Shown: piece after piece, positions 44,288-55,950 of the stretch
Numbering within the stretch: the first letter of the stretch is position 1
How the letters are laid out: every line of letters starts with the position of its first letter
Origin: Aphidius gifuensis
Lineage: Eukaryota > Arthropoda > Insecta > Hymenoptera > Braconidae
Direction of reading: 5' to 3'
Length of the DNA: 64,000 nt
NCBI RefSeq assembly: GCF_014905175.1
Contig: NW_025220583.1
Location: forward strand, 58,501-122,500
Notes under the pieces: generated by a model
What the model was told of the DNA's origin: nothing
The model's input: the letters and a program-made list of their open reading frames with translations, nothing else
Database searches by the model: none
Program-made: the position numbers and the translations under genes

Positions 44288-46035
44288 ATTTCAGTTCGTT
44301 TTTCTATTCTTTTTGGTGTCACCTTATCAATATTTACTTGACATGTCTCTACTGATGGAAAAACAGCAGAAAGACCGTATTCCAATATGATGAATAAGAA
44401 CAAATCCTAGTCATGTCAAGTTTGGCAAAGAATTTTTCACGGTTCAGATAAAAACTAAGCTCTTCAATCCCATTTTGACCAATTAAATCAATTAACAAAA
44501 TCATTATTTCACTCATACGATTTTTATTTTCAACAAAACGTTGACTTCTGTAAATTGGATGTAGTAAATTACTTATCAATGCAATTGGTGATAAGATATT
44601 TTCGATTTGTAATTTAATAAAATCATATTGATTTTTTTCTTCTAATTTCAGCCATTCTTCAACAATATCAGCCATTAACGTTTCTGGTTCTTCACATTTT
44701 TCCAGAATCAATAAAAGAGGCTGCATCAAATCATAATAATATTTTATTGTTTCTTCAAAAACATCAGAGAGTAACAGCTCTCTTGTTTCAGAGTCTAGTT
44801 TAATAAGTCGTTTCATAAGAATGTCTGATATTACTTTAAAATTATTATTGCAAGTAGATATAAGAGAAAATACTCGACATGATTTTTCATCTAATGAAAT
44901 TTCTGTGCCACCATGTTTTTTTAATAATGCAGATTTTTCTTTACTCGAAAATTTATCTAACAATAAATGTGCTTGTTGAATAAGATTTTTACTTATGAAT
45001 TAAGTTTCAATTTCCAGAGTAAATGAATGATTACATCCAAACCACTAGATATCTGGTAACTGATGTCTTTCAATTAACTCAAGATCATCATTAATTATCA
45101 CGGCATAAATAATTACTTTAAGTTTATTTAATGACAAACTAATTGCATCAAGAATTATTTTGGTCAAATCAAATGATCCAATTTCAAAAGTACATTTTTT
45201 TATAAGTACAACAAATTCTGTTCTGAAGTACGTATAAAAAAAAGAAAAGATCTTGGTTATTTTTTCTGACGAGTAATATACCATCAGTATTTGAACATTT
45301 TGCTGTTGCTTCAACGTGATCATGTAGATCAAGTAACAGATCATTTGATAATTTATTTACAGTAGGTGGTTCATAACCAGGACGTAATGACTTGGAGTAA
45401 TTGATGAAATGAATTGATTGTACCAGATCAACTGGCAAATTACAACCATAAATCATTTTTGCTAAAAGATAATCACTGTTTTTTGCTTCTTCAGGCGTGA
45501 TTAAGCCAAAGTACTCTTCTATGGTTCTTTTTCTACTTTTAGTTTGAGTTTTTTGATAATTGTTGGACTTTTTAATGGTGCCAGATATTGTTGTTTGTGG
45601 ATCTAGCAGTATTTCAGATTCATTGAGCAAAGCAGTTGTTTCATAGGCACATCAGGTTCTGTTGGACTTAAATTATATGCTGTTGAATTCGATGATAAAA
45701 TATCAACATGAGCACCAACCACGTCAATTTCATCAATAACTAGCACATCACTGGTGCCTACAGAAGTACACACTGAAGTTCCAAGACATTGCTCTCTGTA
45801 ATTTTTTTTTATTATAGTTTTTAAATTTATTTATATTAAAAAACAATTAACTATTGACAATATGAATTCGTTATTCAACTTACTTGTGTTGCTTAATTCT
45901 TGACTGAGCAGTGTTAGTCAAAGTTTTTTCACACATTGTACAATATGCACCAGATATTTTGCCTTCTTTATTGAAAATTTGTTTAAAAATTCCATCTTTC
46001 CAACCTGGATGTGGAGGTCTTCCACCACGACCCAT
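44288..46035 (-). pseudogene. hAT-superfamily transposase-like pseudogene with BED zinc finger
   Basis: Minus strand. Exon 1 (46035-45884) starts MGRGGRPPHPGWKDGIF and holds the BED finger YCTMCEKTL..RIKQHK, ending at donor GTAAGT. Exon 2 starts at 45795 (acceptor ATTACAG) with EQCLGTSVCTS. After a frameshift near 45630 it reads through DLVQSIHFINYSKSLRPGYE and PPTVNKLSNDLLLDL, a pattern of the hAT middle domain. Further frame changes near 45310 and 45045 lead to DLTKIILDAISLS. The last part (44963-44349) gives ISTCNNNFKVISDILMKRLI and WLKLEEKNQYDFIK. The C-terminal hAT dimerisation block is not found. At least four lesions. The intact protein would bind DNA through the BED finger and move a hAT element, or be a domesticated derivative. 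Confidence 0.7.
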
Positions 46036-46786
46036 ATTATAATATACTTCAGATTATTTCTGATGAAGTATAAATATTAGACCTTTCCAAAAAAAAAGAA
46101 TTTTTTTTTTTGTACCCTCCTGAGGTCTAAATTTGTTCTTTATGATGACACAAAAAAAAAAATAAAAAAATTTGTTTTTTAGAATTTTTTTTGAGCCTGC
46201 TCATCGGGTTTTCGTATTTTCCATTTGATTAACACGCGCGCGTATGGCTGTATATCTTTGACTTTGCATAACTCAGTCAGTTTTAATCCTAGAAAGTTGA
46301 TATTAGTCTCATTTTGTAGCTTATGAAAATACCTTCAAATTTTCACTGTACATTTTTTTTGTACTGTTTTTTTTTTTTCGTCTCAAAAAAAGCTTGAAAA
46401 TCATGATTTGCAATTTAACTGCTAAACATATTTTATTTAACATAAAAATTTTTTTCTCTATCAAGCTCAACAATTTTTTTTATTCTACTAATAATAATAA
46501 TAAAATACGTTTACAAGTTAAATTGCATATACCTATAAAGTCATGATTTTTGAGGTTTTCTTAAAACAAAACTATTAACTCAAAACTGCCCATCACTGAC
46601 AAGATGTATGCAAAATTCGCCAGGACCACCAACACGAAGTCTCATTGGAAAGGTCTTGGTACATTATTTAGTGCTTATGATACATTTTCATTATTTATAC
46701 TTACTTTATGTGGCATAATTTATAATATATAAAGATGATTCACTAAGTTTTTTACCTGACATAATTATCAGCAATGTATTGTGTTA
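46036..46786. other. Gene-free stretch
   Basis: A+T-rich, upstream of the hAT exon 1 on one side and of the HEATR5-like fragment on the other. Nothing else seen. Confidence 0.45.
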
Positions 46787-47482
46787 GTGCAATGTATGAA
46801 AAATTAAGTAGAATGATGGGTAGATCATATGATGATACAGTACAAATATTAATACGTTTATTACATTAATCTGAATAACACGTATTGTCATAATGATTAC
46901 ACTCGATATAGGTTGTACATAAAGATATAGGTATATAAAGCATTAAGAAATTGTATGACTGATAGTGTTATGGCTGTCAGATGTGCATCAAAATGTCTAC
47001 TTGAAATTTTTAATCATGCACCATTTTTATATACAAATGAAATTGAAAGTATGGCATAATTATGTTTTCGTGGGTTTGAAATTTATCAAGGTTACTAGGT
47101 GCACTTGTTGCAATAACACAATTATCAATATGTCAAACATTATTTAATAAAAATAATCATAAAAATATTTCATCATCATTAAGTGATGGTGGCGGTGGTG
47201 ATGATACTTGTGGTGGTAATAATAATAATAAAACAACATTACTTGATGACGTATTAAATATATTAATATCTGGTTTTTTATTAGGTGGTACAGGTAGTGG
47301 TTTTTTAGAAGGTACTGGTGAAAAGGTACTTAGTTTTGGAAAAGCTAAAGATTCAAATCAAGAAGCATTATAAAGTCAACATTTGTTAGTATGTGCATTA
47401 CAAGAAATGGGTAATTTAATATTTGTTCTTGGTGTTTACGTTGTATATGTGTTGCAGTAACACCATTGTTTGAGAAACTCTG
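46787..47482 (+). pseudogene. HEATR5-like (HEAT repeat protein) gene fragment
   Basis: Plus-strand fragments in changing frames: AMYEKLSRMMGRSYDDTVQI, then after several stops HKDI, DSVMAVRC, SKCLLEIFNHAPFLYTNEIE and SMA*LCFRGFE, then ALVAITQLS, LDDVLNILISGFLLGG and GFLEGTGEK, and near the end CLRCICVAVTPLFEKL. The order and wording are those of the HEATR5 family, a large HEAT-repeat protein linked to AP-1 and endosome traffic. It is full of stops and frameshifts and covers only a small part of a protein of about 2000 residues. The similarity ends at about 47482, where unrelated CA-rich sequence begins. No introns are seen in the piece, so it may be one or a few exons or a retrocopy. Confidence 0.7.
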
Positions 47483-48010
47483 ACATACATGTAAAGCGGC
47501 AGCACACTCAAAATACTAAGTCAAACACACACATACATCACACACACACTGACAGCTGGTCGGCCGGCAACAGTAAGTTAGTTTCACGTTTCACTCAAAG
47601 CAACACGCCTAAGTTACGTACACAGACTTTATAGTCATATTTTGTCAGTTACACATTGTTAAATTCAGTTACACGTATTAATTTATAAACCTAATTCAGT
47701 TACACACCAAGTTACACAGAACATATCAAACAAATTACGTCAGATCAATAATATCGAGCGTAAATCAGCTTTGAGATCGTTCACAAACCACAGACTAAGT
47801 GCCAAGATTAATACAATCTACGGCACATGTGACACGTTATTTCATCTTACTCTTATTATTATTTTAAACAACGACAATACTTATAAAATGTACATAAACC
47901 TCAGTTATATTAAATAACAGTGTTAAACAGTTTTCTTTACTTAAAAACGGTTGTTCTTATTCAATGCCTATAACTATTCCTATTCCTGTTTCACAATCAT
48001 ACAGTTCAAC
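47483..48010. other. Unidentified ~530-bp insert-like block
   Basis: Begins TGACATACATGTAAAG where HEATR5 similarity stops. It contains ACACACACATACATCACACACAC-type sequence and several CAGTTACAC words (47642-47710). Composition differs from both sides. An LTR or similar is possible; no paired end or duplication was found. Confidence 0.35.
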
Positions 48011-49050
48011 AAGTCTCAAACAACAGTACAGCAAATAGTCATCTTGCATTAAATGAAATGCATGCAAGTTGGCTGTTAATTCAATTGAACTGATGTTGTT
48101 AAAGGTTTATTACCAAAAATGTTAACCAATATCCAAAACTTGAAGATAGAGCTGGTTTATTGGCACAAGATAATTCATCACCAATTGTACAAGGTATATT
48201 GTACATTATATGCGTTATCATTAATTGATGATTCTAGTGGTCCAATGTATCGAACCAATTTGAGCTAGATGTGAATTAATATCTTGAGAAGTTGTACTTT
48301 GGGATCATGCTGTTGATTAGGCTGATCCAGATAATAGTACTATTTTTCATTGAAGAAAAAACATTATCCTTTTTTTTTTTTCTTGATAAAATGATGTGTT
48401 GATTATTAATTAATTTATTTTCAGGTATCAACAGTATTTGTGAGAAATTAAACATTGCACAAATATTTAAAAAATCTACTAGTGTACCAATTATTAAATT
48501 TAAAAAAATTAATCACTTTCCATTTATCCACTTGATTTAATCATCAATAGGAAGTACGTTGGGCAAAACTAATTGGTTTATCAAAAATGTTAGGAAGACA
48601 ACGTTTTATTGGAGAAGCTATTCGAACGAGCTGGATAAATGTCTTTGCATCAATAGACTACACATGTAAACTAAATGCTAAATAACATATATACTAAAAC
48701 TATATCACAAGATAATTCATCACTAATTGTACGACGTCATTATATGCGTTATCATTATTTGATGATTCTAGTGGTCCAATGTATCGAACTAAATTTATTG
48801 CTTGTATTAACATTATTGCTAAATGTATCGTTTTCATATATTGAAAATCATCATGATGGCCCGTTCATCTTTTTTATTCTTTTTTTTTTTTTTTTTGATA
48901 AAATGATGTGTTAATTATCAATTAATTTATTTTTAAGTATCAACATTATTTGTGAGAAATTGAACATTGCACGAATGCTACATCAAAAAGTACGTGAGAT
49001 ATTTAGAAAGTCTACTGGTGTACCAATTATTGAATTTAAAAATATCACAT
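48011..49050 (+). pseudogene. Duplicated fragment of an unidentified spliced gene
   Basis: Two plus-strand copies of the same gene piece. Copy 1 has LEDRAGLLAQDNSSPIVQ (about 48144-48197), SLIDDSSGPMYRT-like sequence (48220-48255) and, after TTTTCAG, GINSICEKLNIAQ (from 48425). Copy 2 has DNSS..IV at 48712, the DSSGPMYRT-like block at 48765, and ICEKLNIARMLHQKVREIF with STGVPIIEFKN (48950-49045). Between them, EVRWAKLIGLSKMLGRQRFI and EAIRTSWINVFASIDYTC (48552-48665) look like another exon of the same gene. All are broken by stops. I cannot name the family. Confidence 0.45.
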
Positions 49051-50491
49051 TCATTCGTCTAAATGTTAATTACGATAATATTATGGCCCTCATCGCTTAT
49101 TATTAGTGGTAAACTAATCGGTAAAAGGACGGAAAAACTAAAAGACTGAATGCTGAATAATTTATACTAAAATGATATCACGTGAAAGTATTAATATAAT
49201 AATAAAATTTCGAATACCAAATTTTTTGTGAAAAACAATTTAATTTTTTTTAATCAATTATTCAATTAATTGAATAAATAAATTCATGGATAATTAAATT
49301 TTCATGACAGAAAATATAGTAAAAATTAATTTTAAAAAGTACACAATCTAATACATAGAAATCCATTTTATAGAAATGTAACTTTTCTATGTTAATAATT
49401 TTCAAATCACGTGTTCCGACATAAGAAAAACAAGATCATGAAGCTATTACGTAACTATATTCTAAAATTATTCATATAAATAGAAAAACAGGAAATGTGA
49501 ATACTCCAATTGATTTTCGATAAAATTCTTCAATTAACAATGTTAATTGATCTTTTCTTTGTAATTAGAAGAAAAAATTAATAAATTGTATAATAAAATA
49601 TTATTAAATGTAATCGAATATGTAGAAATAAAATGAGACCATGTTAAAACATAAATTTACAATTCATTTATTCAATTGACAATTTAGTAAATTATTTCTG
49701 CGAAATTAAATTCCAACACTCCAATTGATTTTTTAATTATATATATATAATATCTATAATACATTATACAATATATTTTTTGTCAAACACAAAAAATATT
49801 GAATTCAATAACTGGGTCTTGAAAATCAATGCCTGGCCTAGTTGTTGAACGCCTATCTACACCATGTTCAACTTAAAAAACTGACATTAAAATTTTTGAG
49901 CCGCCATCGTCATGTATGTTTTACATACGATTAGAACTTGGTGCCTACTCGCGCTTAGAAACTGCGGCATCATATTTTATGAACCAAATAATTACTGTCA
50001 TTGGCAAATAAAAATTATATATTATATATCTAAATTTTAGAATAACTTTTAGGCCAGAATCGTTAGTCTGAAGTAATTATATAACTTTCAAAATGAAATA
50101 CCATTGATACCCCTTTTTTTCAACTATAATTTATATTTTTTTATTATCACGAGAAAAATTGAATTTTGATTAATTATAAATGCTCAATTTATTATTGAGC
50201 CCTAACCCTCAACTATATAAGCAAACACAAAGGTATTTTAATAAATCGATTTTAGCTAATAAAAAAATTAAATTTTTTTCGAAAATATATGTATTAAAAA
50301 AAGAATAATATTATACCGGTATAATATTATGTATGTGACATAATGAAATCTTTTGTAATAAAAAAATCATAAATTTTTCTGATTTAAAACTATTTTGTAA
50401 AATTATATCTTTTCAAAATTAATAAACAATTGTAATATTAATAAATGATAGTAATTGTAATATTAATAATAAGAACAAAAAAAAAACTTAC
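49051..50491. other. Gene-free stretch
   Basis: A+T-rich. GTGCCTACTCGCGC near 49945 is a small GC-richer patch. ATTATACCGGTATAATAT (about 50312) is a perfect palindrome. No gene seen. Confidence 0.5.
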
Positions 50492-50563
50492 TGGCTTGTC
50501 ATTATTGTATTTCCATGTTTTGTACTTTCTTTTAAAAACTTGTCGATTTTGTGGTTCTGTCAT
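50492..50563 (-). CDS. Possible small first exon (24 codons) with consensus donor
   Basis: ATG at 50563-50561 opens MTEPQNRQVFKRKYKTWKYN and ends NDKP directly at a donor GCCA|GTAAGTTTTT. It is basic and not low complexity. No downstream exon could be joined with confidence. Could be the first exon of a broken gene or chance. Confidence 0.3.
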
Positions 50564-52120
50564 TTTCTTATGTATTCCTAATTACCACACGCTAAATACG
50601 CAAGTATTATCGTAAGAATATTTGAGTATAAAAAAAATTTTAGTCGTATTGCAGTGTTGCCACATAGACGATAATAATGGTACACAAATTTTGAAAATAC
50701 TTTGAGTAACCAGTTTTAATTTTTACGACAAAAAACTTTGCTTTCAACCTCGACTCAAATAAAAGTGCCTTCGAGACTCGAAGACAGAAAACTCTCTTAA
50801 AAATTTTATGGTTTCTATACCGGAATTTATTTACGTCTTTTACCTACCCTCTAATTTTCTCAGTAAAATGTTGAAAAAGATAAAAAAAAAAAAGAGAGAA
50901 GCAGAATAATTTCATGGCACAATACTCAGAATTTTAAAAAGTAAATAGAGAAAAAAAAAACGCAAAGAAAACCTTCAACTTTTTTTTTCTAGCCTTATTG
51001 AAAAAAAAAAAAAAAAATTCGGTATAAGTTTCTGGTTTTCATTTCTATTCAGTTTTCAAATATCAAATTCTAAAATCATTTTTTTTTTTATGAATGATAT
51101 CAGTATTTTTTGAAAAAATTATATAATCAATTTTTTTTTTTTTTGTTAAAAGATGTCAGTGATGGTGCATAGGTTATTATTAATATTTTTTTTTATACTT
51201 CAATAATTGTAATTATGAGTATCAATGAATAAATAATAATATTAGTGAATATGTGTACCCAATAAGTATGGATTAGATCTCGATTGACCGCTACAGAAGT
51301 GCACAGAAGTAAAGGTTTCACACTTAAAGCTAAGCACCATCCGTGGGCCCAGAAAAAAAAGAAAGGATGCTTGGCTTGACGCCACAAAGAAATTGTAGGA
51401 TTGCGAAGGTCTGGCTTTTTTGTATGACCAATAGTTGCCTATCGTCAACTGCTGTAGTTACTTGTCAGCCATAAAATTTGTTTTTTGATTACTTCATTTA
51501 CCACGTTTTTTTTATTAAAGTTTTCTTAACAAATTACTGATAAAATTACAAAATAATTTTAATATCAAATATATTTACTAAAAAATTTTCATACTATTTT
51601 CAACCGTGCTGTAAAAGTTTTTTTTTTTTGTTAAATTAACCAAGTTTTTTTATAAATGTTTGTTTTTTTATAGAAGTTTTGACTTCCCATTTAAAAAAAA
51701 AAAAAATATTTAATACGTTTTGAAGTTGCAAAAAATATGTCATTGAGTAAGTACTTTTTCCATACTTTTTTTTTTTTTAAATAATATACGTAATAATGCT
51801 TTTATTATTTTCAAATCATAATATTATTTAACCAACTATTATTATTTCTTCTTGAGTATGCCGATCGATCTAAAATTTTCAAAGTCTCGCGATACCGGTG
51901 AGACTTTCAGTCGATACTCTCGGTATCGGTATCGTTTTGTTGACTGAAGACGATCTCGGTCTCAGTACCGCATGAAGCCCTATTAAGTATACAAACTATT
52001 ATAAATCACACGCATTTGTGCGTTTTCTTTTTATTTTTTCAATAAACTTCGATTCTATTTTTATTAAATTATTATTATTATTATTATTTGTTTTTGGTAG
52101 TTATATATATATATATATAT
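50564..52120. other. Gene-free stretch
   Basis: Poly-A and poly-T rich. The overlapping minus frames at 51193-51448 read Trp/Phe-rich sequence without motif. GATACCGGTGAGAC..GGTATCGGTATCG near 51893-51933 is a small GC-richer dyad. A (TA)n run leads to the LTR at 52121 and supplies its target site. Confidence 0.45.
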
Positions 52121-52334
52121 TGGTACGTTTTAGGGTTAAAATAAATGATATCTCTCTTTTCTATTTAAATTAATAGGTTTTTATTAATTTGCTTTTATAT
52201 TGCAACTGCAACTTAACTCTTTCTCTTATCTCTTTCCCGTTACTAAGGTCGTCATTTGTTCTTAACTAATTCTATATTGTCTGTCTCTGTCTATCATAAG
52301 GGAGGAGGGAGCGATCAACTTCATATTCGTAACA
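52121..52334 (-). repeat. LTR of the non-autonomous element (3' LTR in element sense)
   Basis: 214 bp, same length as its partner. Differences from the partner include TGGTACG for TGTTACG at the outer edge, which slightly spoils the terminal inverted repeat. Confidence 0.9.
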
Positions 52335-52987
52335 CTACCCTCCACCCAATGAAAATTGTCGTCCCGACAATCCGTAACCTACAGCTCAAGAATGTTCAAC
52401 AATCTGATTGTATCAATCAGATCCCTGACCACTGGGGATTCTCGAGTTATCCTAAGATGTTGTTCAGTATTCACTCACGGTTCAGGGGAAAACCCAATGT
52501 AAAAACCCTGAACGAACAACATTTACAATTCTATTTTATATCTACAGTCAATTTTATTCAGTCAATAGAATATCTTCATTCAATCTATCTTTTTTTATTG
52601 ATTTATTCTTCTCCTAGATATTTGTCTTCTCCTAGATGATTAATTGTATTTATGATTGCAATTTAATTATTCCTCCATGTAGTATAATATCAACCTGAAT
52701 AAGTAAATTAAGAAACCCTAAAAAAAAATATAATTTGCATAATTATGGTTATTATTTATTCGTTTTCAAAGAGTCCTTTGAAAACAAACAACAACAATTA
52801 TCATTTTTACTAGTATTTTCATCTGTGGTGTACACCCATCAATAACCAAGTCACATTCATGCTCTTATACAGGCCATTGATGAGAATTTCTCATCAAAGG
52901 GACAACACGTCCGCCATGATTCCAAGGAATCATACCAAGGCAGTGACTAAAAATTTTACCTAGGATTTTTATTTATTTATTTCTCAA

Positions 52988-53214
52988 CCTTGTTTCCTAC
53001 TCGAAACAAGGAACCTCAGTCCATTGAGGGCCATTTTTACCTTAAACCTTGTTTCCTACCTGAAACAAGGAACCTCAGTCCCTCGAGGGCCATTTTTTAC
53101 CTTTAACCTTGCTTCTTACCTGAAACAAGGAACCTCAGTCCATCGAGGGCCATTTTTACCTTAAACCTTGTTTTCTACCTGAAACAAGGAACCTCAGTCC
53201 ATCGAGGGTCATTT
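52988..53214. repeat. 59-60 bp minisatellite, four units
   Basis: Units start at 52988, 53047, 53107 and 53166. Each holds CCTTGTTTC and GAAACAAGG, so every unit can form a hairpin, followed by AACCTCAGTCC and GAGGGCCATTTTTACC. It is in the interior of the LTR element, not a CRISPR: there are no unique spacers. Confidence 0.92.
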
Positions 53215-53299
53215 TGCAAAATTCACATCTTACTTTTACTTGAAGTTTATTTTTATTTCATGTATGCATAAATTCTGTTTACATGTAAACTATTTAGTT

Positions 53300-53650
53300 A
53301 ATTTTATTTTAATGATTCTTTTTATTTTTATCACAACTATTTGCATAGTGGCCGAATTTTTTGTATTTGAAACAAACAATTCCAGATTTATTTTTATCAA
53401 TTTTTTCTCAATTTGTCTTGTTTTTATCACAATAATAATTATTTTTTAGAATAGTTCTTTCATATTTACGATGGTACTTATATTTGTTATTATTATAATT
53501 ATTATTTTCTTGATGTGAATTATTTTCTCTAAATGACTGTATTATTTCTTCTCTTATTATTTTTCTTGATTCTTCTAGTTCTTTTCTGATTAAATTTCTA
53601 AATGCATTTAATTTATCGTTGAATTCTTGTGAATTTTTTGCTATTTTAAT
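53300..53650 (-). pseudogene. Gag-like remnant with damaged zinc knuckle
   Basis: On the minus strand a lysine/asparagine-rich stretch (LRNLIRKELEE-like helices, REEIIQSFRENN) leads to CFKYKKFGHYANSC (53374-53333). That is a CCHC knuckle whose second Cys is Tyr (TAC for TGC). A stop lies just upstream, in NKTN*EKIDKN. This supports minus orientation and descent from a gag-bearing element. Confidence 0.6.
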
Positions 53651-53886
53651 TCAGATGTTTGTCACTTTTTTAATATTGATTCAAATGTTAATCACTTTTT
53701 TTTTTTTTTTTATTAATCACGTTATTTTCTTTGTATTTTTATTTTTGATATTAATTCTGTGAGCGTTTCACTATTTTAAAAATAAAATAGAATTCAATTC
53801 AAATATCTTAATGAATTTATATTTCTTATTTTATTATTTATAATCCTTTCTTTCTATTTTATTTTTAATTTTTCTTCTGACACCAA

Positions 53887-54100
53887 TGTTACGTTTTAGG
53901 GTTAAAATAAATGATATCTCTCTTTTCTATTTAAATTAATAGGTCTTTATTCATTTGCTCTTATATTGCAACTGCAACTTAACTCCTTCTCTCATCTCTT
54001 TCCCGTTACTAAGGTCGTCATTTGTTCTTAACTAATTCTATATTGTTTGTCTCTGTCTATCATAAAGGAGGAGGGAGCGATTAACTTCATATTCGTAACA
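53887..54100 (-). repeat. LTR of the non-autonomous element (5' LTR in element sense)
   Basis: 214 bp with intact TGTTACG..CGTAACA ends. Next to it, on the inner side, is the primer-binding-site-like sequence. Confidence 0.9.
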
Positions 54101-55149
54101 ATATATACAATTGTACCCATCATATGTTTGTAGTATGGTGTACATCTCTTACTTTTTGTTTTTATTTTTTTCGGAAACCTTCAAAAAATTATCAAATATT
54201 AAAAAGCGGTTGGGCAATATAGAACTTCTAAGATATACTAAATTACAATATTTACACATATATATCTATTTATATATATATATATATATTTATTTAACTT
54301 TGTTATTTTTTTATATAGTATTTTAGAAAAGTTTTAGTAACTTCTAAGATTTATAGTTTTTTTTGGAAATATGGTTTTTTTTTTATTTTTTTGTTTTTAT
54401 TATTGTATAGCCCTATGCGTGAGGATCATTTTACTCTAACATCTACACGGAAAAAAGTTTATAGTTTTTATTACTATACGTATAGTAAATTTATACGTAT
54501 AATAAATTTATTTAAAAAAAAATCTTTGCCAAGTAAATCATTTAAATACCTCAAAAATAACAACAAAGAAAAAATATTTACTCTTAAATGTTTCTATACT
54601 GCTATCAAAAATAAATATTTAAATTTAATGGTACAAATTAAAGCACAACTTACTCTTTACTTTGGAAAAAAAAAACATCAAAATATGTTGATTATCAAAG
54701 CAGATATGCAATTGTCAATTAACATGTTGGATTAAATAGTTTTTTTTTTTTGTTGTTATTTTTCAAGTACAAATTATTATGCGTTTGTAGTAATTTTTCT
54801 TTCTCCCCTAATTCATCACAAAAAAAGTAGATTATTAACCCTCTCTCACCCTTTCATTTTGAGATACAAATTAAAACTTTTACGGTACAAAATAGTACAA
54901 ATTAAAACGCTTTTAATAAGTATCCTAGAAAATTTTTTCATGTATGGTTAGTTTACGCACCTAAAAAAAAATGAAAAAACAGGATAATAAGTTTATTTTA
55001 TTATATATTAAAAAAACAGAGATAGAATTTTTTACCCCACAGCAACCGTTGCCAACCACAATATTATAAAATTAAAAAAAAAAAAAAATTCAGAAAAAAA
55101 AGACGAAGATATTAAACATGAATATATAGATCTTAATAAAACGCTTCAA
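54101..55149. other. Gene-free stretch
   Basis: A 114-residue frame at 54391-54735 is Lys/Asn/Tyr-rich and most likely a by-product of A+T richness. TATACGTATAGT/ATACGTATA palindromes lie near 54473-54500. Confidence 0.45.
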
Positions 55150-55275
55150 TATAACTTTTGATCTAGGAACGACACAATTCAAATAAATTAATTGCCGAAA
55201 ATAAACAAATGCTAAGAATTTTTGACCAATCACATCACGAATGAAAAGCGGTTAAGTGTACTTTTTATAATAGTA
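55150..55275 (+). repeat. Dispersed repeat D, copy 1
   Basis: CTTTTGATCTAGGAACGAC (from about 55156) through TTTTTGACCAATCACATCAC to GTGTACTTTTTA aligns with 60956-61147. Copy 2 has about 73 extra bases in the middle. The two copies are direct repeats on either side of the LINE, but lie outside its target duplication. Confidence 0.8.
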
Positions 55276-55286
55276 CAAGAGTGACC

Positions 55287-55312
55287 CCGCGCCTCCGGCG
55301 CGTGATTGTGTA
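55287..55312. repeat. GC hairpin followed by GTGATTGT
   Basis: CGCGCC-TCC-GGCGCG followed by TGATTGTG. The hairpin at 27092-27108 is also followed within a few bases by GTGATTGT, so the two may be ends of one Helitron-like family. It directly follows repeat D copy 1. Confidence 0.5.
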
Positions 55313-55950
55313 TGTTTATTATAACTATTTTATTCATCATAATTATATTTTTTATCAATCACCTTTCTTATATGTTATTTTCATGAATAACGTTATATAT
55401 ATTTCAAGTGAATAATTAATATTAATTATCGTAATGAACAGAAATATCATTTGATTAAATTTCAAACAATCATTAAATCATTTCAGTTGCGTCGTTGCTC
55501 GATCAAAGTATCGAATTCATATTACAGCTTTTTATTAAAACAGCATTATTATATTTGATGAAAAAACATAATTAGCAATCACGTGGAGCAACCACTTACT
55601 AACTTTTTCTACTTATGTTGACTTATTTATATAAATATTTATATTCTATACGATATTTATATATCAATATATTATTTTTATTAAGTAATATTAATAATAG
55701 GAGTCTCGTTTGAACTGTCGAACAGAACGGTTGTGTTTATGGTCTCTCCGTAAGTGCGTCTGTTTTTCTAAACAAAAGTTTTTCACGAGTGTATAGTTAC
55801 AAATAATAAATTCATATATAAAAGAAAAAGATAAAAATAAATATATCTTTTAATAAATAAGTAATCTGAATAAGGCTTGTCCTTCGGGACTTCCTTATAT
55901 TTTTAGTCGGAATAAAAAACAAAAAAAAAAAAAAAAATAAATAAAATAAA

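Larger units (their letters stand above)
52121..54100 (-). mobile_element. Non-autonomous LTR retrotransposon, ~1.98 kb, minus strand
   Basis: Two direct 214-bp LTRs (52121-52334 and 53887-54100) differ at about nine positions. Ends are TGTTACG..CGTAACA (the left copy has TGGTACG). The flanks are ATATAT on both sides, a target duplication within the (TA)n tract. Read on the minus strand, the 5' LTR (right-hand copy) is followed by a primer-binding-site-like TGGTGTCAGAAG (53885-53874), and the 3' LTR is preceded by the purine tract GGGTGGAGGGTAG (52347-52335). The interior of 1.55 kb holds only a broken gag-like stretch and a 59-bp minisatellite; there is no protease, RT or integrase. It must depend on enzymes of another element. 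Confidence 0.9.

Noticed and set aside
51193..51448. Trp/Phe-rich minus frames or a structured RNA
   Set aside because: No family recognised; I could not build a convincing fold by eye.
52988..53214. CRISPR-like array
   Set aside because: Whole 59-60 bp units repeat with no unique spacers, inside an LTR element of a eukaryote.
54391..54735. 114-residue plus-strand frame
   Set aside because: Lys/Asn/Tyr/Ile-rich, in A+T-rich DNA, no motif, no splice or codon evidence.
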